DNA of 64,000 bases from Shewanella dokdonensis (GCF_018394335.1 NZ_CP074572.1:2108001-2172000), one strand, 5' to 3'; shown: positions 9,072 to 18,603, counted from the first letter of the stretch. Notes: a model not told the origin generated them from the sequence alone. Numbers and translations are program-made.

Positions 9072-9619
9072 TGCGTAAACTGGCCCAAGCAGTGACGGTG
9101 ATACTCCTGCTGGGCTACCCGCTGGCAGTCTATCTCGGGCTAAATTATCTGCCCGGCAATCTGTTGGCACCACTACTGGCGCTATTACTGCTGTTACGGT
9201 TGCTCACACAGCAACAACAGCTCAAGGCTCTAGCATTACCGATATTTTTTGGCTTGTTGCTAGCCATCAGCAGTTTTGTGGCAAAGCAGCAGCATTGGTT
9301 ATTGTACTATCCGGTAGTGATGAATCTGTGCATGCTAGGGCTATTTGGCGGTTCATTGCTGCAAGGTCCAAGCATGGTTGAACGGCTGGCAAGCATTACT
9401 GAACCTCAGTTGCCAGATGCCGCGCGGCCATATTTACGTAAAGTGACCTGGCTGTGGTGTTTACTGTTTGTGATAAATGGTGCAATGGCAACCTACACTG
9501 CGTTGTATACCAGCTTAGCTACCTGGACCTTATACAACGGCTTCATTGCCTATCTGCTTATTGGCCTGCTGGCTGGTAGTGAATGGCTATACCGCCACTT
9601 TTGGCTGACAAGATCGTAA
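9071..9619 (+). CDS. Polytopic membrane protein of the aryl polyene cluster (COG4648-like), ApeG position
   Basis: This hydrophobic protein of 182 residues has about five predicted membrane helices (for example VTVILLLGYPLAVYLGL near the N-terminus and FIAYLLIGLLAGSEWLY near the C-terminus). It resembles the COG4648 family of small membrane proteins found in aryl polyene and similar fatty-acid-like clusters. The start is ATG 9071, overlapping the ACP2 stop. Its biochemical function is unknown. Its invariable position beside the ACPs and the ligase suggests a structural or transport role at the inner membrane. Confidence 0.7.
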   Translation: MRKLAQAVTVILLLGYPLAVYLGLNYLPGNLLAPLLALLLLLRLLTQQQQLKALALPIFFGLLLAISSFVAKQQHWLLYYPVVMNLCMLGLFGGSLLQGPSMVERLASITEPQLPDAARPYLRKVTWLWCLLFVINGAMATYTALYTSLATWTLYNGFIAYLLIGLLAGSEWLYRHFWLTRS

Positions 9620-9628
9620 GAGACGGTT

Positions 9629-11001
9629 ATGACAGAGTTACTGAAATCCTGGTTGAGCCAGGGTCCATCTGGACAACAACTGATCAGTTTCAACCATCAC
9701 GATATTGTGACCGGTGGGCTGTTTGCTACTCAGGTGCATCACCTGCATAAACAGCTGGTGGCCAGTAGTGCACAACGTTGGCTGCTGGCCTGTGATAGCA
9801 GTGACCAGTTTGCCGTTGGCTTGTGTGCGGCACTGTTAGCGGGCAAACAACTGATCCTCCCGGCTAACACCCAGCCTGGAACGCTCAGCGAACTCTTCGA
9901 TGAATTTGATGCGGTATTGGCTGACCAGCCCTTGTGTGAAGGCAAACCATACATTGAGCTGAAAAAGAGCTCGGCCAGCCGTTAGCACCTTGGCCACAAT
10001 TGTCCCCTGACAGTGATTTTGGCGAGCTGGTATTGTTTACTTCCGGTTCTAGTAGTTATCCCAAAGCGGTTCGTAAAACGTTGCGGCAGCTCGATGCTGA
10101 AGTGACAGTGCTGGAACAAACGTTTGCTAAACATTTGCCACACTGTAGTGTGATTGCCACCGTCAGCCATCAGCATATTTATGGTCTGTTGTTTAAAATC
10201 CTCTGGCCACTTGCGGCCAGTCGGCCATTCTTGTCAGATCTGGTGGAATACCCAGAAACCTTAAGTTATTACACCGCACTATTTCCTAAGCTGTGCCTGA
10301 TCAGTAGTCCGGCGCAGCTATCACGGTTACCGGAAGCATTGGGGTTTGAACGGCAACTCCATACTCCCAGTCTGATTTTCAGCTCCGGCGGCCCATTATC
10401 GCTAGAAGCGGCACAAGGCATTCGCCAGTGTTATGGCAGTCTGCCAATCGAAGTGTATGGCAGCACCGAAACTGGTGGCATCGGCTATCGGCGTCAGCAT
10501 AATGCCGACACTCCTTGGCGCGCGTTTGCGCCCATGGTGCTGGACGTTGACCCAGAAGATAACGCCTTGCTGCTGCAATCGCCCTATCTGGAAGACGATA
10601 AGGTACTGCGCTGTGAAGATAAAATCACCTTGCTGGATAAAGAGTTGTTCCGGCTGGAAGGACGACTCGACCGCATTGTAAAAATTGAAGAAAAGCGGCT
10701 GTCACTGACCCAGATGGAAGCACTATTGAATAGCCACCCTTGGGTGCAACAGAGTCATCTGGTGTTGTTGGAAACACCGCGTCAGCAGTTAGGTGCGGTA
10801 GTGGAGTTATCGGATTACGGTAAACAGCAACTGACCGCCGAAGGCAAACTCAGCATTAACAATGGTCTCAAAGCTCACCTGCTGAGTCAGTTTGAGCGCG
10901 TTACGCTGCCACGCCGCTGGCGTTACCCAGAGAAAATGCCGATGAACGCCCAAGGTAAACTGCTGAAGCAAGAAATAGTGCAACTGTTTGACCATGATTA
11001 A
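9629..11001 (+). CDS. apeH: AMP-dependent acyl-ACP synthetase/aromatic acid ligase (ApeH-like), frameshifted in an A-run
   Basis: After adding one A in the run 9962-9966 the two open frames join as LKKELGQPLAPWPQLSPD, giving about 457 residues. It is an adenylate-forming enzyme: the N-terminal part is short, then ELVLFTSGSSSYPKAVRKT (ATP loop), EVYGSTETGGIGYR (adenine site) and a C-terminal domain ending MPMNAQGKLLKQE with the catalytic-type lysine. In the characterised cluster ApeH activates an aromatic acid and loads it on an ACP as the starter unit. Here an ammonia-lyase in the same operon could provide that acid. The final codons overlap the next gene by 8 bases. Confidence 0.85.
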
Positions 11002-11356
11002 ATCAGTATTGCCGCCAGTGTTGGCGCATTATTTTGAGGGTGACGAGGCCCATTGGCAGCTACAAGTGCCGGTGGATTATCCCGCTTTTGCCGGGCATTT
11101 CCCCGGATATCCGGTGCTGCCAGGGGTGGTGCAGCTCGACTGGGCGATACGCTTCGGTTGTCAGCAGTTTGGCTATCAAACTGCAGTAGCGCAGTTGGAA
11201 GTGCTGAAATTCCAGCAGTTAATCCAACCGGGCATGCAGGTTTTGCTCAGCATCCAGCATCTGGCTGAAAAGCGGAAACTGCAATTTAGCTTCAGTGCTG
11301 GCGAACAACGTTTTGCTTCTGGTCGTATTGCCTTTGCTTTGCAGGAGCGCACATGA
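10994..11356 (+). CDS. apeI: Hotdog-fold 3-hydroxyacyl-ACP dehydratase subunit (ApeI-like)
   Basis: This small protein of 120 residues starts at ATG 10994 (MIKSVLPPVL). It has the FabA/FabZ hotdog signature FAGHFPGYPVLPGVVQLDWA, with the catalytic His35 and Asp49 at the position of the acidic partner. In the known system ApeI forms a heterodimer with the second dehydratase ApeP and dehydrates the 3-hydroxyacyl intermediates that build the polyene. The partner gene is present at 19789. Its stop overlaps the start of the following gene (ATGA). Confidence 0.85.
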   Translation: MIKSVLPPVLAHYFEGDEAHWQLQVPVDYPAFAGHFPGYPVLPGVVQLDWAIRFGCQQFGYQTAVAQLEVLKFQQLIQPGMQVLLSIQHLAEKRKLQFSFSAGEQRFASGRIAFALQERT

Positions 11357-13050
11357 AGCCTGCATTGGTCATTCCTAACTACAACCACGGCAACTACATT
11401 GCCCAAACGCTGCAAACATTAAAGCCGTTGGGAATGCACTGTTTTCTGGTGGATGACGGCAGTAATGAGGCAACTCGTTATCTGTTGCAGCAACTGGCGG
11501 CACAGCATAGTGATTGGGTAACTTTGCTGACCCATCCCTATAACCGCGGCAAAGGTGCAGCGGTGGTCAGTGGTCTGCGCACCGCCTGGGAACAAGGTTA
11601 TTCTCATGCGTTGCAGGTGGATGCTGATGGTCAACATGATCTTAACGATATTCCACAACTGCTGGCACTGGCACAGCAACATCCTCAGGCGCTGATCAGC
11701 GGTTTACCGCAATATGACGACAGCGTTCCCAAAGCTCGCCTGTATGGCCGTTATATCACCCATTTCTGGGTATGGTTGGAAACTCTAAGCCTGAGTATCC
11801 GCGATTCCATGTGTGGTTTTCGTGTCTATCCCTTAGCCGCTTGTGAAGCGCTGTTTCGTAGCGAGCCGCTTGGTGAGCGGATGGATTTTGATACTGAAAT
11901 TATGGTGCGGCTGTATTGGCGCGGCACGCCAACGCTGCATCTGCCGACACGAGTGATCTATCCGCAAGACGGTGTAAGCCATTTTCAGGGCTGGGCCGAT
12001 AACTGGCGCATCAGTAAGATGCACAGTCGGCTGTTCTTCGGCATGCTGAGACGCAAAATTAGCGGACAGACATTGGGTCCAAAAACGGCTGAGGACACGC
12101 GCCATTGGTCCAGTATCCGCGAACGTGGCAGTCTGTTGGGGCTGAAAATTTTAGTCGCGTGTTACCGCCTTGGTGGTCACTGGTTGGCACGGCTGGTGAT
12201 GTATCCGGTCATCGGTTATTTTTTCGCGACAGGGCGCAGCGCGCGTGCGGCCTCGCGGCAATTTCTACAGCGAGTGCAAGCACTAGAGCCGCAACACCCG
12301 GACTTACAGCGACCGACAGACTGGCGCGACAGCCTGCGCCACTTTTTCAGCTTCGGTAACGCCGCGTTAGATAGAATCGATGCTTGGTGCGAGCGTATTA
12401 CCCTCAATCAAGTCGATTTCCCCGAAAAACAGTTGCTGACAGAACAACTCGCCAGTGGCCGCGGTGCAGTGCTGCTGGTGTCGCATATTGGCAATATTGA
12501 ATTATGCCGAGCCATTTCCATCCACCAGCGCCAGATTAAAGTTAACGTGATGGTGATGACCGACAATGCGGAAAATTTTAATCAAATCATCAAGCAGTTA
12601 AATCCAGATAGCCAGTTACATCTGTTGCAAGTGAGCGAGCTGAGCCCCGCCACGGCGATGTTGTTGCAGGACAAAATCGATGCTGGAGAGTTGGTAGTGA
12701 TTGCCGCCGACCGCACTTCGCGCCACAGCATGGGGCGCGTGTGTTATGTGCCATTTCTCGGGGCTGAAGCCGCACTGCCGCAAGGGCCGTTTATTCTGGC
12801 TGGTATGTTGGATTGTCCGGTTTTCACTATGTTTTGTGTGCGCCAACATGGGCGTTATCAGGTGGCATTACAGCCTTTTACCGCACCACTTAGCGGCCCC
12901 AGAGCGCAGCGCCAGCAACGCTTGCAACAGGCAGCCCAGGTTTATGCCGAGCGCTTGGAAATCATGGCGCGGCGAGTGCCGTTGCAGTGGTTTAATTTTT
13001 ACGATTTTTGGCGCCGAGATGAAAATACAACGCGCAAGGAGATGTCATGA
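11353..13050 (+). CDS. Fused family 2 glycosyltransferase and LpxL-like acyltransferase (ApeJ position)
   Basis: This 565-residue two-domain protein has a GT2 domain at about residues 1-240 (VIPNYNHGNY, DDGS at 34-37, DADGQHD at 90-96, SMCGFRVYP). The C-terminal domain at about 270-565 resembles lipid A acyltransferases: VSHIGNIE gives His378-x4-Glu383, followed by VVIAADRTSRH and FLGAEAALPQGP. The combination could glycosylate and acylate the carrier to which the polyene is linked. That substrate is inferred only from the cluster. The start ATG 11353 overlaps the previous stop, and the next ATG overlaps its own stop. Confidence 0.8.
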   Translation: MKPALVIPNYNHGNYIAQTLQTLKPLGMHCFLVDDGSNEATRYLLQQLAAQHSDWVTLLTHPYNRGKGAAVVSGLRTAWEQGYSHALQVDADGQHDLNDIPQLLALAQQHPQALISGLPQYDDSVPKARLYGRYITHFWVWLETLSLSIRDSMCGFRVYPLAACEALFRSEPLGERMDFDTEIMVRLYWRGTPTLHLPTRVIYPQDGVSHFQGWADNWRISKMHSRLFFGMLRRKISGQTLGPKTAEDTRHWSSIRERGSLLGLKILVACYRLGGHWLARLVMYPVIGYFFATGRSARAASRQFLQRVQALEPQHPDLQRPTDWRDSLRHFFSFGNAALDRIDAWCERITLNQVDFPEKQLLTEQLASGRGAVLLVSHIGNIELCRAISIHQRQIKVNVMVMTDNAENFNQIIKQLNPDSQLHLLQVSELSPATAMLLQDKIDAGELVVIAADRTSRHSMGRVCYVPFLGAEAALPQGPFILAGMLDCPVFTMFCVRQHGRYQVALQPFTAPLSGPRAQRQQRLQQAAQVYAERLEIMARRVPLQWFNFYDFWRRDENTTRKEMS

Positions 13051-14579
13051 CCCAGGCGATTGCCTTTGGCCGTAATCCATTAGCACTAGAACAGATAATT
13101 GCGGTAGCTAATGGTGCTCAGGTAGCACTGGATGATAGCCATGATTACCGTGAATACATAGAACGCGGCGCGCGCTTTATCGACAAGCTGTTAGCCCAGG
13201 ATGGGGTGATCTACGGCGTCACTACCGGTTATGGTGATTCCTGCACCGTTGCCATCGCTCCCGAGCTGGTAGCAGAACTGCCGCTGCATCTTAGTCGTTT
13301 TCATGGCTGTGGCCTTGGGCGTCATCTTGATAAAGTGCAAGCGCGGGCGGTACTGGCTTGTCGTTTGAATTCACTCGCTCGCGGCAAATCCGGCGTTAGT
13401 TACGCATTGCTGGCGCGTATCGCACTATTGCTGAATCAGGACATTATTCCACTGATCCCAGAAGAAGGCTCGGTGGGGGCTAGTGGCGATTTGACACCAC
13501 TGTCGTACTTGGCTGCGGTATTGGTAGGTGAGCGTCAGGTCTACTTTCAGGACAAAATCTGCGATACCGCCGAGGTCTATGGCGCGCAGCAACTGCAGCC
13601 TTTGACACTACGCCCGAAAGAGGGATTGGCGTTAATGAACGGTACTGCAGTGATGACCGCACTGGCGTGTCTCGCTTATCAGCGCGCGCAGTATCTACAA
13701 CGCTTATGTGCCCGCATCACCGCCATGGCGTCCTTGACGTTGCTAGGCAACAGCAATCATTTTGATGAGCTGCTATTTTCCGTAAAGCCGCATCCTGGGC
13801 AAAATCAGGTGGCGGCTTGGATCCGTGAGGATCTTAATCACCAGCAACATCCACGTAATTCCGAACGACTGCAAGACCGTTATTCCATCCGCTGTGCGCC
13901 TCACATTATCGGGGTCTTGGCAGATGCACTACCGTTTATGCGGCAGTTTATCGAAAATGAACTCAACAGTGCCAATGACAACCCGATTGTAGATGGTGAC
14001 GGCGAACATGTGTTGCACGGTGGTCACTTTTACGGTGGTCATATTGCATTCGCCATGGATGCTATGAAAAACGCGGTGGCGAATCTGGCAGATCTGTTGG
14101 ATCGGCAGATGGCACTGGTGATGGATCCTAAATTCAATAATGGTCTGCCTGCCAACCTTTCCGGTTGTGACAGCGAACGCCAAAGTATTAATCACGGATT
14201 TAAGGCGGTGCAGATTGGTTGTTCTGCCTGGACCGCCGAAGCGCTGAAACTGACCATGCCCGCCAGCGTGTTTTCCCGCTCAACCGAGTGTCACAATCAA
14301 GACAAAGTGAGCATGGGCACCATCGCCGCCCGTGATTGCCTGCGGGTGTTGGAATTGACCGAACAGGTAGCCGCGGCCGCGCTATTAGCCATGAGTCAGG
14401 GCATACGTTTGCGCATCCGCCAACAGCAACTGGCGGCAGAGCGCCTGACGCCATCGCTAGCCAAAACCCTAGCACAACTGACGCAACAGTTGCCGCTACT
14501 GCAAGAGGATCGGCCTTTGGAAGCCACATTGCGTGATACCTTGTTGAAAATTCAGCAAGGTTTTTGGGAGGTTTGCTGA
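13047..14579 (+). CDS. MIO-dependent aromatic amino acid ammonia-lyase (HAL/TAL/PAL family)
   Basis: This complete 510-residue lyase makes an alpha,beta-unsaturated acid and ammonia from an aromatic amino acid. The MIO cofactor triad Ala145-Ser146-Gly147 is visible in GSVGASGDLTPLS. Also present are the catalytic-type Tyr56 (IYGVTTGYGDS), Asn-rich NSANDNPIVD, HGGHFYGG and HNQDKVSMG. The selectivity loop reads LSRFHGCGLG, with Phe85-His86. Classic PAL has Phe-Leu, RsTAL His-Leu and HAL Ser-His at these positions, so the substrate is not settled. Inside an aryl polyene operon, tyrosine to 4-coumarate as starter is the most plausible role. A urocanate (histidine) role is unlikely because no hut genes are present. 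It overlaps both neighbours by 1-4 bases. Confidence 0.88.
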   Translation: MTQAIAFGRNPLALEQIIAVANGAQVALDDSHDYREYIERGARFIDKLLAQDGVIYGVTTGYGDSCTVAIAPELVAELPLHLSRFHGCGLGRHLDKVQARAVLACRLNSLARGKSGVSYALLARIALLLNQDIIPLIPEEGSVGASGDLTPLSYLAAVLVGERQVYFQDKICDTAEVYGAQQLQPLTLRPKEGLALMNGTAVMTALACLAYQRAQYLQRLCARITAMASLTLLGNSNHFDELLFSVKPHPGQNQVAAWIREDLNHQQHPRNSERLQDRYSIRCAPHIIGVLADALPFMRQFIENELNSANDNPIVDGDGEHVLHGGHFYGGHIAFAMDAMKNAVANLADLLDRQMALVMDPKFNNGLPANLSGCDSERQSINHGFKAVQIGCSAWTAEALKLTMPASVFSRSTECHNQDKVSMGTIAARDCLRVLELTEQVAAAALLAMSQGIRLRIRQQQLAAERLTPSLAKTLAQLTQQLPLLQEDRPLEATLRDTLLKIQQGFWEVC

Positions 14580-15002
14580 TGAAAGCTGTGGTAACTGCGG
14601 AAGTGGAACTGGAAATTCCTTTTTGATGTCGATTCTATGGGCATCACTTGGCATGGCAATTACTTGCGGTATTTTGAAATCGCCCGCTGCAAGCTACTGG
14701 ATAAAATCGACTATGGTTACCGGCAGATGTTGACCTCCGGTTATGGCTGGCCAATTGTGGATGCTCAAGTCAAATACGTGAAATCCACTACCTTTGAGCA
14801 AAAAATTCGCGTTGTCGCTGGGCTGGTGGAATGGGAAAACCGCCTGAAAATCCAATACCTGATCTTCGATGTTAGCAGTGGTGAACGCCTGACCAAAGGC
14901 TACACCATCCAGGCCGCCGTCAATATGCAGACCAAAGAGCTGTGTTTTGAAACTCCGCCAGTGTTCCGCCAGCGGTTGCAACCGTTTTTGGAGGCTCAAT
15001 GA
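14579..15002 (+). CDS. apeK: Acyl-CoA/ACP thioesterase, 4-hydroxybenzoyl-CoA type (ApeK-like), frameshifted in a T-run
   Basis: The true start is ATG 14579 (MKAVVTAEVELE), overlapping the lyase stop. The frame stops at the T-run 14620-14624. Two more T restore EIPFFDVDSMGITWHGNYLRYFE-like sequence, the catalytic Asp/His-Gly-Asn-Tyr region of hotdog thioesterases, and give 141 residues. A single inserted T instead of two missing ones would give IPFDVD, but family members have two residues there. In the characterised system ApeK binds both ACPs and hydrolyses their thioesters. A start at 14637 inside the gene would remove the active site. Confidence 0.82.
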
Positions 15003-15673
15003 GGCGTTGTCTGTTTGGCGTACTACTGTTACTGCTATGCCATCAGGTCATGGCTGATAATCGCCCGCAACTCAGCGATTATGACAGTCTGTTTGCAACA
15101 GAAGCCAGCAGCGAGCAACTGCAACAACTGCAACAGCGGCTGGCTCTCACTGATACCAGTCGCGGCAATTTTCAGCAGACGCGCTGGCTAAGAGTATTAA
15201 AGCAACCACTCTTTAGTAGTGGCCACTTTATTTTTGCCGCCACCCAGGGCATGTTGTGGCAGCAGCAACAGCCCTTTGCTACGACGCTTATCCTGAAACA
15301 GCAGCAACTGCTTCAGCTCGATAGCCAGGGTCATCTCAGCGTACAACAAGCTAGTACGGCGCCAACGGCGTTGGCGAGCTTATTGCCAACACTGATGCAG
15401 GCCTTATTGGCGGGCAATATCGATTACCTGCAACAGCATTTTGTGCTGTACCTGCAAGCCCAATCGTCTTGGCAACTAGGATTAATTGCCAAAGATAATC
15501 AGCTACAAGCCGTATTACCTAAGTTGGTTCTCATCGGCGATACACAGCCACAGCAATTGCTGATGCTGGGGCAACAAGGCGATATTAGCGATATTCGTTT
15601 CAGTCAAATCCATCCCGGCCCGCTCAGTGCCGCTGAGCAGCAATTATTTACACCCAGTGGGATCGCTAACTGA
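14999..15673 (+). CDS. LolA-like outer-membrane lipoprotein carrier protein of the aryl polyene cluster
   Basis: This 224-residue protein has a signal peptide (MRRCLFGVLLLLLCHQVMA, cleavage likely before DN) and a LolA-like fold signature (GNFQQTRWLRVLKQPLFSSGHFIF, then a leucine- and glutamine-rich body). LolA proteins ferry lipid-modified cargo across the periplasm. Such genes in aryl polyene clusters are presumed to carry the lipidic product to the outer membrane. It overlaps the thioesterase stop by 4 bases and abuts the exporter start. It sits at the ApeL position by gene order. Confidence 0.75.
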   Translation: MRRCLFGVLLLLLCHQVMADNRPQLSDYDSLFATEASSEQLQQLQQRLALTDTSRGNFQQTRWLRVLKQPLFSSGHFIFAATQGMLWQQQQPFATTLILKQQQLLQLDSQGHLSVQQASTAPTALASLLPTLMQALLAGNIDYLQQHFVLYLQAQSSWQLGLIAKDNQLQAVLPKLVLIGDTQPQQLLMLGQQGDISDIRFSQIHPGPLSAAEQQLFTPSGIAN

Positions 15674-18009
15674 TGCCTGCGCCCCGTTTGACACCACGCC
15701 AGGGACTGGTTATCTGGCTGATATTGTTGGCGACTATCATTGCCAGCGGTGTATGGCAATGGCAACGCGGGGCGCATATTGAAACTGACATTCTGGCATT
15801 GTTACCTAAAGTGCAGGAAGCGCCGTTAACCCAAGCGGCACTGACGCAGGTAGAACAGCAGTTTGGTGAACAAATTTATCTGGCGCTATTAGCAGACTCA
15901 CGCGAACAGGCGATCAGTGCAGCACAACAACTGCTAGTGCAATTACCCAAGTCTGCCGCGTTTACCCAGGTACGCAGTGGCGATGATGGTAGTCTGCAAG
16001 CGCTTGGCCATTTTTATTTCCCGTATCGCATGCGGCTACTGACACAAAGCCAACGGCAACTGTTGCAACAACAGCAGCTACAGCCACTATTACAATCGGT
16101 ACAGCAACAGTTTTACCGCCCTTTTGGCAGCGCCAATAGTGAATTACTACAGCAGGATCCGTTACTGCTGTTTCCCGATTGGTTGCAGCAGCTCGCCAAT
16201 GGTCAGTCGTTGCAACAGCAAGATGGCATACTGCTGACACGCAGTGGTAACAAAACCGCGGCTATCGTGATTGCCAAGGCGAGTGGCAGCGCCTTCAATC
16301 CACAGGCGCAACAACAGCAATTGCAAGCGCTTAGACAAGCGTTGTCCAGTTTACCGGCCGAGGTTGCAGTGCTAAAAGCTGGGGCGCTGTTTCATGCCGC
16401 CGCCGCTACTACCAGTGCCAAGGCACAAATCGGGATAATTGGCAGTATTTCGCTGGCAGGTGTAGTGCTGTTGGTGCTGCTGGGGTTTCGTTCACTGCAA
16501 CCGTTAACCGTAGCGCTGCTCACCCTTGGTAGCAGCTTTGGGGTGGCATTGGCCGTCACTTTATTGTGTTTCAATGGCTTGCATCTGTTGACGTTGGTGT
16601 TTGGCACCAGTTTGGTAGGCATTGCCATCGATTACAGTTTTCATTTTTATTGTGAACGGCTGCAATCACCGCAAACCACAGTACAAGATAGCCTACGGCA
16701 CATCGCGCCAACACTGACATTGGCGCTGGCGTCGAGTGTCATCGCCTATCTGGCGTTGGGGTTAACGCCTTTCCCAGGGATGCAGCAAGTGGCGGTATTC
16801 TGCGCGGTGGGGTTAGTTTTTAGCTGGTTGACACTCATGCTGGCCTATCCGGCACTGGCGGCCAGTCCGTTGCCCGCGGGGCCGCGACAACTGCAATTGG
16901 CCCATAACTTTTACCTGGCCATTCGCCAACAGTTTAGGCGCTGGCGCAGGTTACTGAGTTTGCTGTTAGTCCTACTGCTAGTCGGGTTGCTACAACTGCA
17001 TCACGATGACGATATCCGCAATTTGCAACAGAGTCCGGCCAGCGTTACCGCCGAGGAACAGCAACTGCGGCAATTGTTAAGTGGTGGCACCGATAATCAG
17101 TTCCTGTTAGTTAAGGCCGATAACGCCCAGCAATTGCTGCAACGACTCGAACAATTAACCCCTAAACTGGAAGCACTGCAGCATCAGCAGCAATTGGGCA
17201 ACTTTGTGTCGTTGTCACGCTTTGTTCCGAGCGCGCAACAGCAACAACGCAACTATCAGTTACAGGGGCAAATTTATCAGCAATTGCCGACACTGCTGCA
17301 ACAGTTGGGGCTGGATGAAGCGCTCGCCCCTGCATTGCTTCAGCAATATAGTGCTGCGGCCGCTAATCCGCTCACCATCCAGCAATGGTTAACCACAGCC
17401 GCGGCACAAAAGAGTGGCCTAGCACAGCTATGGTTGCCAGCGGATGCCAGTCACTCGCAATACGGCAGCATTGTACTATTGGGTGGGATCAAGGAGCTGG
17501 GGGCAGTGAAAGCCATCAGCGAAACTGTGCCCGGAGTAATTCTGGTGGATAAAGTGGCGGATATCTCTGCCGTCATGGCGCATTTTCGACAACTGACGTT
17601 TTGGTTACTGGGATTATCACTGGTGTTAGCCGCCTTGTTGTTCGTCTGGCGTTACGGACTGCACCGTGGACTCTCGATTGCATCTGTGCCGGTTATGGCC
17701 GCACTGCTGACGTTGGCGACACTGGGCTGGTTTGGCGCAGGACTTACCTTGTTCCACACGCTGGCGCTGTTGCTGGTGTTTGGCATTGGGGTTGATTACA
17801 GCCTGTTTTTTGCCAGTGCCGGACGTCACCCGGCAGCCGTAATGCTAGCGGTACTGTTGTCTGCCGCCTCGACCTTATTGGCGTTCGGGTTACTGGGATT
17901 TAGCAGTACCCATGCAATTGCCGCATTTGGTCAAACACTGGCGTTAGGTATTCTGTTTACACTGTTACTGGCCTTATTGAATGCCGGTAATACAGAGGAG
18001 CTGCGCTGA
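15673..18009 (+). CDS. MMPL/RND-family lipid exporter of the aryl polyene cluster
   Basis: This 778-residue inner-membrane transporter has two similar halves, each with a large periplasmic loop. The first helix is at 10-28, then helices cluster at about 255-400 and 640-770. The conserved half motifs FGTSLVGIAIDYSFHFY and LVFGIGVDYSLFF carry the acidic residue typical of proton-driven RND/MMPL exporters. It probably moves the aryl polyene lipid from the inner membrane to the LolA-like carrier encoded just upstream. This is the ApeM position. It overlaps its neighbours by one base on each side. Confidence 0.85.
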   Translation: MPAPRLTPRQGLVIWLILLATIIASGVWQWQRGAHIETDILALLPKVQEAPLTQAALTQVEQQFGEQIYLALLADSREQAISAAQQLLVQLPKSAAFTQVRSGDDGSLQALGHFYFPYRMRLLTQSQRQLLQQQQLQPLLQSVQQQFYRPFGSANSELLQQDPLLLFPDWLQQLANGQSLQQQDGILLTRSGNKTAAIVIAKASGSAFNPQAQQQQLQALRQALSSLPAEVAVLKAGALFHAAAATTSAKAQIGIIGSISLAGVVLLVLLGFRSLQPLTVALLTLGSSFGVALAVTLLCFNGLHLLTLVFGTSLVGIAIDYSFHFYCERLQSPQTTVQDSLRHIAPTLTLALASSVIAYLALGLTPFPGMQQVAVFCAVGLVFSWLTLMLAYPALAASPLPAGPRQLQLAHNFYLAIRQQFRRWRRLLSLLLVLLLVGLLQLHHDDDIRNLQQSPASVTAEEQQLRQLLSGGTDNQFLLVKADNAQQLLQRLEQLTPKLEALQHQQQLGNFVSLSRFVPSAQQQQRNYQLQGQIYQQLPTLLQQLGLDEALAPALLQQYSAAAANPLTIQQWLTTAAAQKSGLAQLWLPADASHSQYGSIVLLGGIKELGAVKAISETVPGVILVDKVADISAVMAHFRQLTFWLLGLSLVLAALLFVWRYGLHRGLSIASVPVMAALLTLATLGWFGAGLTLFHTLALLLVFGIGVDYSLFFASAGRHPAAVMLAVLLSAASTLLAFGLLGFSSTHAIAAFGQTLALGILFTLLLALLNAGNTEELR

Positions 18010-18587
18010 TGCGATGGATACTTTATCTCCTGTTATTGGGCAGCATCAGTGGCTGCCAAAGCCGTCAGAACTGGCAGCAAACCTGCGTCCCCTTGGCTGC
18101 AACTGCCAATTATTGCTTGGCACCTTTACCGTGGCAGCAACACCTGACAGCCATACCCGCTGATATGGCACAACAGGTGCGATTCGAACACAAGGGCAAG
18201 GCTCAGGAGCTGCTGGTACAGCTACAATTCAGCCCAAGTAGCGAAATTATGGTGGGGTTGGCACCGCTCGGGCAATCACTGTTTACCCTGCGTTATGATG
18301 GCAATACACTGGTCAGCGAACACAGTGTATTGCTGTCAGGCGGCTTCCGTGGCGATTATCTGATGGCCATCCAGCAGTTGGTTTACTGGCCAACAGCCAT
18401 GGTGCAGCAAGCAATCCCCAGTGCAGCTGTCCGGGATTTCCGTTGTCAGCAGCATTATTGCCGTGAACTAACCCTCAACGGCAAAATCTTAGTCAGCATA
18501 CACTATACACAAACACCTAGCTGGCTAAGTCCAGCCACCGTTGAACTACCGGATGCCGATGTCCGGTTAACGCTGCAGCCGATGTGA
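18009..18587 (+). CDS. DUF3261 family lipoprotein of the aryl polyene cluster
   Basis: This 192-residue protein begins MRWILYLLLLGSISGCQSR, a lipoprotein signal with lipobox Cys16. The body matches the small lipoproteins (DUF3261) that follow the exporter in aryl polyene clusters. It likely acts as the outer-membrane acceptor for the product, a LolB-like role inferred from its position after the LolA-like protein and the exporter. Three other cysteines are visible after the lipobox. It sits at the ApeN position. Confidence 0.7.
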   Translation: MRWILYLLLLGSISGCQSRQNWQQTCVPLAATANYCLAPLPWQQHLTAIPADMAQQVRFEHKGKAQELLVQLQFSPSSEIMVGLAPLGQSLFTLRYDGNTLVSEHSVLLSGGFRGDYLMAIQQLVYWPTAMVQQAIPSAAVRDFRCQQHYCRELTLNGKILVSIHYTQTPSWLSPATVELPDADVRLTLQPM

Positions 18588-18603
18588 ACCGCATAGGGAT
18601 AAG

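Noticed and set aside
13047..14579. Histidine ammonia-lyase (hutH) assignment
   Set aside because: No hutU, hutI or hutG is nearby, the gene is embedded in the aryl polyene operon with overlaps, and the selectivity pair is not the HAL Ser-His.
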